Of a stretch of 64,000 nt of DNA, positions 54,601 to 60,680 are shown piece by piece (position 1 is the first letter of the stretch; each line of letters starts with the position of its first letter). The notes beneath the pieces were generated by a model. It searched no databases. It worked only from the letters and a program-made list of their open reading frames with translations, and had not been told where the DNA came from. A program made the translations under genes and the position numbers. Source of the stretch: Flavobacteriales bacterium (GTDB taxonomy: Bacteria; Bacteroidota; Bacteroidia; Flavobacteriales_F; PHOS-HE28); assembly GCA_017987895.1 (NCBI GenBank), contig JAGNSU010000010.1:2761-66760 (forward strand), in the 5' to 3' direction.

Positions 54601-54903
54601 GGTGAGCAGGATGCTCGTATAGCTGCTGGCACCGCCGCTCGCCAAAAGGGGCGTCGCTGGTGCGGGTTCCGTCGTACTGGCCGTCACGTTAACAGTGATG
54701 GCACCCTGGTGGGTTCCCGCGTTGATCGCGGCGAAGGCCGCGTTCACCGTTGCGTACACGGTGGGGCCGGGGCCAACTCCGGTTGCGGTAACGGTTACCT
54801 GCGCCTGCGTCGTCCCGAACAGCGCGAACGCCGCGCCGAGCAGGCCGGTCTTTAGCCATCCCCACGTTCGGTGGGTCGGCGTCGAGGAGTTTCGACAATT
54901 CAT
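48649..54903 (-). CDS. Giant multi-domain T9SS surface protein with beta-helix, GEVED and cysteine-rich repeats
   Basis: A 2084-residue exported protein with a basic N-terminus and signal region LLGAAFALFGTTQAQ. Residues ~35-550 form a right-handed beta-helix-like domain (IRDNVLGSATS; NVTIDGDDPGTGGIRNLTF; LIENNAITRCYTGIG). Ig/PKD-like segments separated by VTVNPxPVATAGSNSPxCxGxxLxLTG follow, with a lectin-like insertion near residues 770-920. A GEVED domain (FFDWDQNGTFE ... GQAEDYTINV) and a thrombospondin-3-like stretch (DSDLDGICDANDDCPN) precede six 39-residue cysteine repeats and a GCYDLQVFDSMGDGIN module. The T9SS type A end (LYPNPNRDGLVTVRM) is clear. An adhesin role is inferred. Confidence 0.9.
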   Translation of the reverse strand: MNCRNSSTPTHRTWGWLKTGLLGAAFALFGTTQAQVTVTATGVGPGPTVYATVNAAFAAINAGTHQGAITVNVTASTTEPAPATPLLASGGASSYTSILLTCTGNVTVNSAATPTASRGIIELVGADNVTIDGDDPGTGGIRNLTFQMVTTTTAGTQCIRLASNSTTGLDGANNNTVRNCNLVGGRSSATVTTTSWGILMSNSTAVTTGAYSSLNTLIENNAITRCYTGIGAIGVSATYMNAGTIIRDNVLGSATSADNIGSRGILISYTASTAGVGSATIRNNDIRVGDYGATGFSATIAGIEVGTVNAGLIIDRNNIHDINQPSTSGYGAHGIYVTGATTTAGVTITNNFIRDCKMVVYQTSKTSTFIPCGVFFTAGATLVNFDHNTISMGTQLGAGVNFSSFAMNSSVSGVTFASFRNNILRNTHVSTNAYGFNTAATTNISGGSVNNNDYYVPGGHVGFYNALNQTTLGAWQTATGKDGASINLDGPFVSATDLHVDLANPAASSFNGTGASGTGVANDYDNDARGTPPDIGADEFILLQCASANGGTISPASQSACAGGTKVISSTGADVGLGITYQWEVSSTGGGAGFADVSGGSGATSTSYTTGTLSTGTLYYRLRVTCSAGPIIGYSNELTLTVNPVPVATAGSNSPICAGSALNLTGASDIGGSSFSWTGPLAYTNGTQSPQVSASATTGMSGTYVLTATAAGCSSTPSNTVVVVDPGPTGVTANASAGMVCPGGTVDLTSTGVAPQLPILTEDFNGAVAGWTTTNTSTGGTPANAAWGPRANGFTYLTAPLGGTFSSNDASTFYMTNSDAQGSGGTTATTLVSPVFSLVGYTAASANFFYFYRDIGDTGDSAVVETSTNGTTWAIAQAFVATTGLPAGFVSASVPLTSVLGQATVQVRFRYKGTWDYYWCVDNFSVNAASAPTFAWAGSPGGYSSAVQNPTGVPVTAPSTTYTVTVTAANSCTATANTTVNVGSGSPPDVTIAAGGPTTFCSGGSVLLTASITDGCPAFTYVWSDGMNTVGTNSPTYSATASGTYSVSITDASSQTDVSNSIVVTVNPTPVATAGSNSPVCIGQPLDLTGSSSEGGSSFSWTGPLAYTDGTQNPQVSASATAGMAGTYVLTATAAGCPSAPSNTVVVVNANPVIVSTTATPGTICPGGSSQLLVTTPAPSGYCTTISFATSIEPISNVTFAGINNSSPCPVNAPPTNALQDFTGVVGNVVAGGVYPFTASGNTDGSFTTYFTAFFDWDQNGTFESQQAIGSITNTACILTATNNVTVPAGAFNGNTRMRVVKNYFTSPTDPCGAYSYGQAEDYTINVTGGVAPYTYSWTNPGTLNDATIANPMATIMTANTVTNYQVTVSANGCSAQGNTSVTTPLVDDGDPCTLDQCTGNGNVSHTFQDSDLDGICDANDDCPNLFGEQGDPCDDLNPNTSGDVINGSCICQGLLTDCLGVPGGPALPGTPCDDLDANTGNDVYQPNCTCAGQPFDCLGVPGGTAVIGSPCDDGNATTGNDIYQPNCTCAGQTLDCEGTPGGTELPGTPCDDGLATTGNDTWSAGCVCEGQLIDCLGVPGGPALPGTACDDGNATTGNDVYQPNCTCAGQTIDCLGVPGGTALPGTACNDGNPNTINDLYQPNCTCAGTPVGGCALNEVILTLNTDANAAQTTWNIVNGGTSTVVCSGGGYANNSLITATCCLPNGCYDLQVFDSMGDGINPGGFVLRDINTNRIIDNANNGNTFTSLSKAAPSFCVPLGTDALTAGSCDQMSLPPNGTLTAVVNPAVSAQYNLTNSTSGYQWHIFNPHGGYTRMIFLAHNTGGGPNGATKCATLKLADIVTLPVPQNVVLNVRVRSRVAGTYAAWGGVCRMRVGPPPCATTKLVDDINNPNYSCGVTRTFGGSQYISAITVPGVNKYQFKFDRVGGGYTRTIAVTGPNLTLNWNTLPLVAGNTYNVVVRVSYDGGSTYCPYGASCTVAIVAPPVAQARTIEVEEMEQISMQLYPNPNRDGLVTVRMDVLKTDIELVSLDVTDLFGKRVHAEQLPVSGTLNSTLDLSGLASGVYVVTLTAGSEQWNQRLVIQR
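49961..50662 (-). repeat. Six in-frame 117-bp cysteine-repeat units
   Basis: Anchored on the codons for CxC(A/E)GQ, units start at 49961, 50078, 50195, 50312, 50429 and 50546, an exact 117-base (39-residue) period. Each encodes the pattern CxCAGQxxDCLGVPGG...PC(D/N)DGNATTGND. The unit at 50195 is the variant DTWSAGCVCEGQ. Confidence 0.9.
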
Positions 54904-55327
54904 GGGTCTTGGGTTTGGTTGAGGTGGGTTGCGTGGAGAATGGATAGCGATCGGGCTATCGCCGTGGGTAAGGCAGCTTGCCTGGCAGTAACGGATGATC
55001 TGGATGTACCGGTGAGCGGTTCCGCTCGCCGGTGCGAGTAGGGTTTTAGGTCGTGGAAATGGGGTGGGACTTCCCCATTCTGGAGGAGGAAGTAGGCAAG
55101 CTTAAGGCGTTATGAGCGCGCGACGCAATATGACACCCCAGATCGTTAATAACTTTTCGAGGCAACCCTAAAGGGTGGTCTGCGAACGTATATCGACGAA
55201 ATGCGCGATTTCGGCGCTCGTTCACGCCGGCCTTACGCTGGAAAAGTCCCGTCCAGCAAGAGTTTTTAACGATCGGAACGCGCAAGGACGAGGTCATTCA
55301 GGTCGACGACCGTCCCTTGGCTGGTCG
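54904..55327. other. 424-base non-coding region upstream of the giant surface-protein gene
   Basis: No credible gene is seen here. It probably holds the promoter and leader of the minus-strand 2084-residue protein gene. It contains an imperfect palindrome at 55008-55033 (accggtgagcggt / tccgctcgccggt, 11 of 13 pairs), a short hairpin gcgat...atcgc near 54946-54961, and atgggg...ccccat near 55060-55078. The part at 55100-55270 is less GC-rich than its surroundings. No strong TAnnTTTG box was found. Confidence 0.6.
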
Positions 55328-56185
55328 TCACAGAACGAAAGGCATGCGGTGCACACCCGCGCGATCGCTCGTCCAGGCATGGATCCCATAGGAGCCGGTG
55401 GGCCAATCCAAAACCGATACGGTAAGTGGGACGTTGTGCGCGCCGGGATCCAACACGGTGTGATCGTGCAGTACCGCCACGACCTTCCCGGATCGATCCA
55501 GCACCACGGCGTTCAGGATGGTGCTCACGCCCACCGAGAGGTGCATAGTTCGCGAGATCGAAGCGGGCCGGCCGCTGCACACGCGTTCGGGATCATCGGC
55601 GTAGCGCAACGTGTGCAATGGCGCTGGTTGCCCGCTGATGCGGCTCACGGCGTAGCGCAACGTATCCGCCGCACTGCTGTCCAAGGCGCCCATCGAGGCG
55701 ATGTCGTGCGCATCGCTCAACACCCAGATCGCGCTCTGGGCCAGATCGTCGGGATAGTCGCCTCGTGCTATCGCCATCGCCGCCTCCGTGAGTTTCTTGC
55801 CCGCTTGGTGTCCCGTGCGATACGCTTCACCCTGCTCAGGACCAGTGCCTGTGCTCTCGCAACAAAAGGCACGACAGGTCACTGCGCACGAGGCTCCGCC
55901 GGGCAGATCCACGAACTCCTCGCGCACCACGATCAAGTCTTGCACTTCAGGTTCGGCGCTCACGAACACCCAGCCCACGGGGATGCTCGTTCGCAGGGCT
56001 CGTCCGCTCTTGTTGAGCACCTTCACTTGCACGCATTCGCCGCTGTGGCCGCCGAGGCCGGTAGGGGTAAGTGCGACCTGTCCGCGTTCCAGCAAGAGGC
56101 CGAGGGTGGTGTGCTCTTCGGTCGCGGACAAAGGCAGAAGGACGATCGCGGCCGCGCAGGCCGTCGCGTTGCGTAGCGTTCCCAT
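55328..56185 (-). CDS. Secreted hypothetical protein
   Basis: This 285-residue protein has signal-like N-terminus MGTLRNATACAAAIVLLPLSA. The first half is a beta-rich domain (LGLLLERGQVALTPTGLGGHSGECVQVKVLNKSGRALRTSIPVGWVF) with several cysteines (ASCAVTCRAFCCEST). A helical middle follows (GKKLTEAAMAIARGDYPDDLAQSAIWVLSDAHDIASMG). The C-terminal ~85 residues (VSTILNAVVLDRSGKVVAVLHDHTVLDPGAHNVPL ... PTGSYGIHAWTS) resemble a FlgD/T9SS-type beta-sandwich. No family is recognised. Confidence 0.7.
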   Translation of the reverse strand: MGTLRNATACAAAIVLLPLSATEEHTTLGLLLERGQVALTPTGLGGHSGECVQVKVLNKSGRALRTSIPVGWVFVSAEPEVQDLIVVREEFVDLPGGASCAVTCRAFCCESTGTGPEQGEAYRTGHQAGKKLTEAAMAIARGDYPDDLAQSAIWVLSDAHDIASMGALDSSAADTLRYAVSRISGQPAPLHTLRYADDPERVCSGRPASISRTMHLSVGVSTILNAVVLDRSGKVVAVLHDHTVLDPGAHNVPLTVSVLDWPTGSYGIHAWTSDRAGVHRMPFVL

Positions 56186-56274
56186 GGCGGTGGTTTGGGG
56201 AGGAACGCGGAAGGAACAGCGATCGTTGCGGAGATCCCAGTGTAGCCAGAGGCTATGGGCTGTAGATGCTCAGT

Positions 56275-56395
56275 GTCAGTTGTTGGTTGCCAGTTGTCGG
56301 TAGGCAGCTGTCAGTTGTCGGGGCATAGTTGTCAGTTATGCACGCTGCGCTGAGCTACTGACAACCAACAACTGACAACTGCCTACCGACACCGC
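56275..56395. repeat. GTTGTC-type degenerate inverted repeat
   Basis: The left half is a run of agttgttggttgccagttgt-type motifs (56278-56338). The right half (56357-56393) is its approximate reverse complement (ctgacaaccaacaactgac, then ctgcctaccgacac). Together they form an imperfect stem of ~35 bp just downstream of the HhH/barrel gene stop. Confidence 0.65.
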
Positions 56396-58576
56396 TCAGA
56401 ACCTCCACCGCACCTGCAACTTCAGATCGCTGCGGGTATCCCCACTGATCTCCTGTAGGCCGCTGCTGATCCGGTCCTGGTCCTGGAAGATGAACGCGCC
56501 ATAGCGTACCCATACGTCCACCCGGCGCAACGGCGTAAGGCGGACCATGGCGTACCAGCGCATGCCGCGACCGTAGTAGGGTGGTATACTGAACACGCCG
56601 ATCAGGTCGTTCTCGTAGGCGTAGAGACGGGCATCATAGCTGTCCGTATCGAAGAGCGCGGCGCGCAAGGTGAGCTCCACCATGCTGCGCATCGGCCGGT
56701 AGGCCAGGTCCTGGTAAACAATGAAGCCGTGTTCGGTAGGGGAGTCGCCACGGGTGAAGTCGATCGTTTCAATGCGTGTGCGCAGGCTGATGCTCGGGGT
56801 CACCTTGTAGCTCGCGTTGAAGCGCAGGTTCATCTGCTTGCGGCGTACGATGGGGTCCACGCCGGCCACATCCGCTTCGGTGTTGTAGCCCTTCTCCTCA
56901 AAGCGGGCCCGGGCGTAAAGCTCCACTTGCTTGTTCGGCCGCCAGGTCACTTGCGTGAGCACATCATAGCCATCGCTCGGTGCATCCACCTGGTACTTCA
57001 ACCAAGGGAAACGGTATTGATCGAAGTAGGCGTTGATGGTCCATTGGCGAGAGGGGCGGATCTCCAGGCCGGTGTACAGACCGCGTTCGTTCCACGGATT
57101 GCCGCTTTCGGCGAAGCCCACACTGCGGAGCCCGTGGAAATCGCGCTCGTAGTTGCGGTACAGCAGGGCCAGCGATACGCGCCGGTCCAGCGCGATGAGG
57201 GTGCCCAGGTTCAGTGCCCAACCCATGTTGCCGCCAGGTTGTGGCAGGGATCCGCTCACCTCGCCGAAGAAGCTCGCGTTGCGGAAAAGCCAGCTGAAGT
57301 CGCTGCCCACCGTGGTGTTCTGTTGCCCGTTGAACTCGAACTGGTTGTACGGTTGGGCGTTGCGGCTCAGTGGTACATCGAAACGGATGTGCGCACCCGT
57401 AGCTCCGATACTGAAGTTGTTCCTCCGGTAGCGCACATGCCCACCGAACACCTGCTCGCGGATCGCGTCCTTCTTCGCCAGTTCGTTGAACGTGCGGTGG
57501 TAGCCATCTTCCTGGAAGGAACTGAAGCTCACTTCCTGCACGTCCACATCACTGGTATCGACCTCCTGTGCCACGTTGCCATCGATCCCTTTGTTGGAAT
57601 AGAAGGCAGTGACGTCCACATGTTCCATCACTTCCACCGTGGCCGCCACTCCGCGGTTGAAGAGGTTCTCGTTCACGCTCGTATAGGGCACGATGCCCGT
57701 GGCGTTCCGCTTCACGTTCAGGCTGAAGGAGGATTTGCTGGCGAAGGCGAGTCCGCTCCAATAGGTGAGGCCCAGTCCGAACTGCGCCTGGTAGTCGCCG
57801 ATGGCCAAGGCTTTCAGTCTTCCGAAGCACCGCAGAAAAAAATGCGCGCTGTAGAAGTCGAAGCCTTTCGTCCGCGTTCCCCGGAAGAACTCCTCGCCTT
57901 CGTCTTTCTCCGCAGTGATGCCGAGACTGACGTTGTTGCGATAGCGGAACCGGTAGCGTGTATAGAGCTTGTAAGGGCTGCCGAGGTAGAGGCGACTTTC
58001 CCTGCGCAAGCTGTCGCGCACGGCATCGTCGTCGGTGTTCGGCAACGCATCACCATCCGGATCGGTGTAGCGATCGCCGAGCAGCCCACGCCGGTCCATG
58101 GAACCGCGGCGAGGCTCCACACCGATGATGCTCCGCACGGTGATCTCGTGATCCCCATTGCGCAGGATCTCCTTCAGCGAAGCGTTGGTGCCCTGTGCGT
58201 TCTCGCGCACGTTCACGAAGGGTCTCACCAGGGCCAGTGTGCGTGCGTCCCACGCATCGATGGTCTGCACCTCGTACACGCTCAGCAATTTGCCGTTGCG
58301 ACGGATGTGGTCGAAGAGCGCACCGATCTGCACGTCGGTGAGGAGTGAGAGCGTACTGAGCTCCTCGGTCGTAGTGTGGTTCAGGTCGATCGGATCGGTG
58401 TAGCGATCGGTGAGCACCTCGAACAAGGTGGTGAGGTCCACGTCGCTGTCGTCGCCCAATTGTTCGGCGGCGGCTTCGATGCGTTGCTCGATCAGGTCGC
58501 GCGGTACACCACGGTCATCCTGCGCCATCGCTGTGAGCGGAAGCAGGAGCGCGGCCCATCGCACCGCGCGTTTCAT
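56396..58576 (-). CDS. Helix-hairpin-helix domain outer-membrane beta-barrel protein
   Basis: This 726-residue protein has signal peptide MKRAVRWAALLLPLTAMAQ. Residues ~45-130 hold HhH motifs (DPIDLNHTTTEELSTLSLLTDVQIGALFDHIRRNGKLLSVYEVQTIDAW), similar to ComEA-type helix-hairpin-helix units. The remainder is alternating beta-strands with aromatic girdles (LYTRYRFRYRNNVSLGITAEKDEGEEFF ... FYSAHFFLRCFGRLKALAIGDYQAQFGLGLTYWSG), ending in RSDLKLQVRWRF, with a C-terminal Phe typical of outer-membrane barrels. The start overlaps the stop of the PorQ-like gene by 4 bases, so the two are co-translated. The role is unknown. Confidence 0.85.
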   Translation of the reverse strand: MKRAVRWAALLLPLTAMAQDDRGVPRDLIEQRIEAAAEQLGDDSDVDLTTLFEVLTDRYTDPIDLNHTTTEELSTLSLLTDVQIGALFDHIRRNGKLLSVYEVQTIDAWDARTLALVRPFVNVRENAQGTNASLKEILRNGDHEITVRSIIGVEPRRGSMDRRGLLGDRYTDPDGDALPNTDDDAVRDSLRRESRLYLGSPYKLYTRYRFRYRNNVSLGITAEKDEGEEFFRGTRTKGFDFYSAHFFLRCFGRLKALAIGDYQAQFGLGLTYWSGLAFASKSSFSLNVKRNATGIVPYTSVNENLFNRGVAATVEVMEHVDVTAFYSNKGIDGNVAQEVDTSDVDVQEVSFSSFQEDGYHRTFNELAKKDAIREQVFGGHVRYRRNNFSIGATGAHIRFDVPLSRNAQPYNQFEFNGQQNTTVGSDFSWLFRNASFFGEVSGSLPQPGGNMGWALNLGTLIALDRRVSLALLYRNYERDFHGLRSVGFAESGNPWNERGLYTGLEIRPSRQWTINAYFDQYRFPWLKYQVDAPSDGYDVLTQVTWRPNKQVELYARARFEEKGYNTEADVAGVDPIVRRKQMNLRFNASYKVTPSISLRTRIETIDFTRGDSPTEHGFIVYQDLAYRPMRSMVELTLRAALFDTDSYDARLYAYENDLIGVFSIPPYYGRGMRWYAMVRLTPLRRVDVWVRYGAFIFQDQDRISSGLQEISGDTRSDLKLQVRWRF

Positions 58577-59412
58577 TCGAACCGGTAGTTCAGGCCGATC
58601 ATCGGCGTAGGGCCGAGCAACGAACGGTAGGCCACGGCCAGGTCGATGTCGAAGTTCTTCACCCGCACACCCGCACCGAAATGCCCTTGCACCGGACCGG
58701 TGCTCACCCCGGTGCGCAGGAAGAGGGCGCTGATGGGCCGGTATTCAATACCCGCATGGAACTGCTCCTGCTTGTCGATGTCCTTGGCCACTTCACCGGT
58801 GATCACCAACTTATCGCTGAAGGTGTACCCCAGACCCGCCCGCAGGATGGTGGGCACCTTTTCATCGTACGGGCCACCCAGCTTCGCGCGTGTCGGGTTG
58901 TAGAGGTGGGCGCCGATCCAAAGCTTTTCGGTGAGCCGCGCCTGGATGCCGAGTTCGGCGGTCATCATACTGCGGCTTCCGTAGTTCTCGCCGAGGCGAA
59001 CGTTGAAGTAGTTCAACTGCACACCCGCCCGCAGTCCTTCGCCGAAACGCATGGCGTAGGCCACGCCCGCCTTGGTCTCGCGGTAGAGGTCGAAGCCCAG
59101 GGAATTGCCGCTCACCGCGATCGTGCCCTTGCCCAAGGGTATGGCCACGGCCAATCCCTGCTGGCTCAGTTCTTCGCTTAAAAAGTGCCGCTGGTAGTGC
59201 GCGCCTACGGTGATCTTCGTCAAGCCCGCGAGCCCGGCTTGGTTGTGGTGAACGCTCCAGAGATCGATCAGTGTAACGCCCGCTTGCCCCATACCGGCGA
59301 TCCGCGGACCCACGGGCGTGTTGTCTCCGCCTGCACAAAGCGCAAGGGCACGAAGGCAGAGCAAAAGAGAAGTGAGGTGGCGCACGGTGCCGAATGTAAC
59401 GGATCGCCGCAT
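58573..59412 (-). CDS. PorV/PorQ-like outer-membrane protein
   Basis: This 279-residue protein has a signal region RHLTSLLLCLRALALCAG and features of the PorV/PorQ (FadL-like) family: GGDNTPVGPRIAGMGQAGVTLIDLWSVHHNQAGLAGL, followed by barrel strands and the ending GLNYRFE. PorV family members shuttle or anchor T9SS cargo at the outer membrane, and this paralogue type is not necessarily T9SS-linked. It is translationally coupled to the HhH/barrel gene (ATGA-type overlap at 58573-58576). It is divergent from hpt. Confidence 0.82.
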   Translation of the reverse strand: MRRSVTFGTVRHLTSLLLCLRALALCAGGDNTPVGPRIAGMGQAGVTLIDLWSVHHNQAGLAGLTKITVGAHYQRHFLSEELSQQGLAVAIPLGKGTIAVSGNSLGFDLYRETKAGVAYAMRFGEGLRAGVQLNYFNVRLGENYGSRSMMTAELGIQARLTEKLWIGAHLYNPTRAKLGGPYDEKVPTILRAGLGYTFSDKLVITGEVAKDIDKQEQFHAGIEYRPISALFLRTGVSTGPVQGHFGAGVRVKNFDIDLAVAYRSLLGPTPMIGLNYRFE

Positions 59413-59491
59413 CGGAGCACCGCTGTGAACGGACCATGAAGGGGACGTTGCCGAGGGTGCTATCCAGGAGAAGGCCTCCGCATGCGTTGCC

Positions 59492-59499
59492 TACCTTCG
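59492..59499 (+). promoter_or_regulatory. Putative -7 box upstream of hpt
   Basis: TACCTTCG (TAnnTTnG) lies 39 bases before the ATG at 59539; no clear -33 TTG is visible. Confidence 0.3.
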
Positions 59500-59538
59500 C
59501 CGCCCCGGACCGCGTCCCCTTTGGAGCTATCCGCTGGA

Positions 59539-60105
59539 ATGGCCGAGAGCGCAACCACCGTCTCCCGCGTGAAGCTTCACAATATGGAGTTCACGCCGTA
59601 CCTCAGCGCTGCGGAGTTGGAGGTCGCGATCGCACGAGTTGCGGGCGAGATCGATGCGAAGTATGCCGGGCAGCGGCCGCTTTTCCTCGGCGTGCTGAAC
59701 GGTGCGTTCTTCTTCGCCGCTGAGTTGATGAAGCGTTTGGAAATGGAATGTGAGATCAGCTTCATCAAGGTGGCCAGTTACATGGGCACCTCGAGCAGTG
59801 GTTCGGTCACGCAGTTGATCGGACTGACCGAGCGGATCGAGGGACGGCATGTGGTGATCGTGGAGGACATCGTGGATACCGGAGGTACCATCGCCCACAT
59901 CATGGAGGAACTGGCCGAACGCCATCCGGCCAGTGTGCGTGTGGCGGCATTGCTCTTCAAGCCGGACGCGTACGAACGTCAGTACCCCATCGACCATGTG
60001 GCCGTGCGTATCCCCAATGTTTTCGTGGTGGGCTCCGGCCTTGACCACGATGGCCTCGGTCGAAATCTGCCGGGGATCTGGCGCATTCTAGAACCCAGTT
60101 CATGA
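59539..60105 (+). CDS. hpt: Hypoxanthine phosphoribosyltransferase
   Basis: Purine salvage enzyme converting hypoxanthine (and often guanine) plus PRPP to IMP or GMP. The ATG at 59539 gives 188 residues; a longer frame exists but reads back through the promoter region. Signature elements: GVLNGAFFFAAELMKRL, ISFIKVASYMGTSSSGSV (active-site loop), the PRPP motif HVVIVEDIVDTGGTI, and FVVGSGLDHDGLGRNLPGI near the C-terminus. The stop overlaps the adk start by 4 bases (ATGA), so the two are translationally coupled. Confidence 0.95.
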   Translation: MAESATTVSRVKLHNMEFTPYLSAAELEVAIARVAGEIDAKYAGQRPLFLGVLNGAFFFAAELMKRLEMECEISFIKVASYMGTSSSGSVTQLIGLTERIEGRHVVIVEDIVDTGGTIAHIMEELAERHPASVRVAALLFKPDAYERQYPIDHVAVRIPNVFVVGSGLDHDGLGRNLPGIWRILEPSS

Positions 60106-60677
60106 CCAAGAAGCTCAACCTCGTGCTCTTCGGACCGCCGGGTGCCGGCAAGGGTACGCAGAGCACTTTCCTGATCCAGCGTTATGGATTGGTACACCTG
60201 AGCACCGGCGATCTCCTTCGCGCGGAGATCAAGGCGGAAACGCCGCTCGGTCTGGAGGCGCAGGAAATGATGGACCGCGGTGACCTGGTGCCCGATCATG
60301 TGGTGATCGGCATGATCCGCAACAAGATCGAAGCGCACATCGAAGCACCGGGCTTCATCTTCGATGGCTTCCCGCGCACCAAGGCGCAAGCCCAGAGTTT
60401 GGACGCCATGCTGGGGGCCAAAAGCGAACCCATTACTTGCATGCTCGCGCTCGAAGTGCCTGAAGCGGAACTCGTGAAGCGACTGTTGAAACGCGGAGCG
60501 ACCAGTGGGCGGCCCGACGACAAGAACGAGGGCGTGATCCGGAACCGCATTCAGGAATACGAGCAGAAGACCGCCCCGCTCAAGGAGTACTACAGTGCCC
60601 AAGGCAAGTACAAGGGCGTCGAAGGCGTGGGTACGGTCGCCGAGATCACCGATCGCCTGGTGAAGGCCATCGGTTAG
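60102..60677 (+). CDS. adk: Adenylate kinase
   Basis: Catalyses ATP + AMP to 2 ADP, setting adenylate balance. It has 191 residues, the short-LID form without a zinc-binding insertion. The P-loop is GPPGAGKGTQS (about residues 10-20). YGLVHLSTGDLLRAEI binds AMP, FIFDGFPRTKAQAQSLD carries the DGFPR signature, and RNRIQEYEQKTAPLKEYYSAQGK is the C-terminal core. It follows hpt with a 4-base overlap and ends 3 bases before the convergent T9SS gene. Confidence 0.97.
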   Translation: MTKKLNLVLFGPPGAGKGTQSTFLIQRYGLVHLSTGDLLRAEIKAETPLGLEAQEMMDRGDLVPDHVVIGMIRNKIEAHIEAPGFIFDGFPRTKAQAQSLDAMLGAKSEPITCMLALEVPEAELVKRLLKRGATSGRPDDKNEGVIRNRIQEYEQKTAPLKEYYSAQGKYKGVEGVGTVAEITDRLVKAIG

Positions 60678-60680
60678 GCC

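Noticed and set aside
55046-55297. An 83-codon minus-strand frame in the 424-base gap
   Set aside because: No ribosome-binding site, signal or motif, and irregular composition; treated as part of a leader region.
56729-58348. A 539-codon plus-strand frame opposite the HhH/barrel gene
   Set aside because: Antisense shadow; the barrel gene is supported by signal peptide, HhH motifs, C-terminal Phe and a 4-base overlap with its partner.
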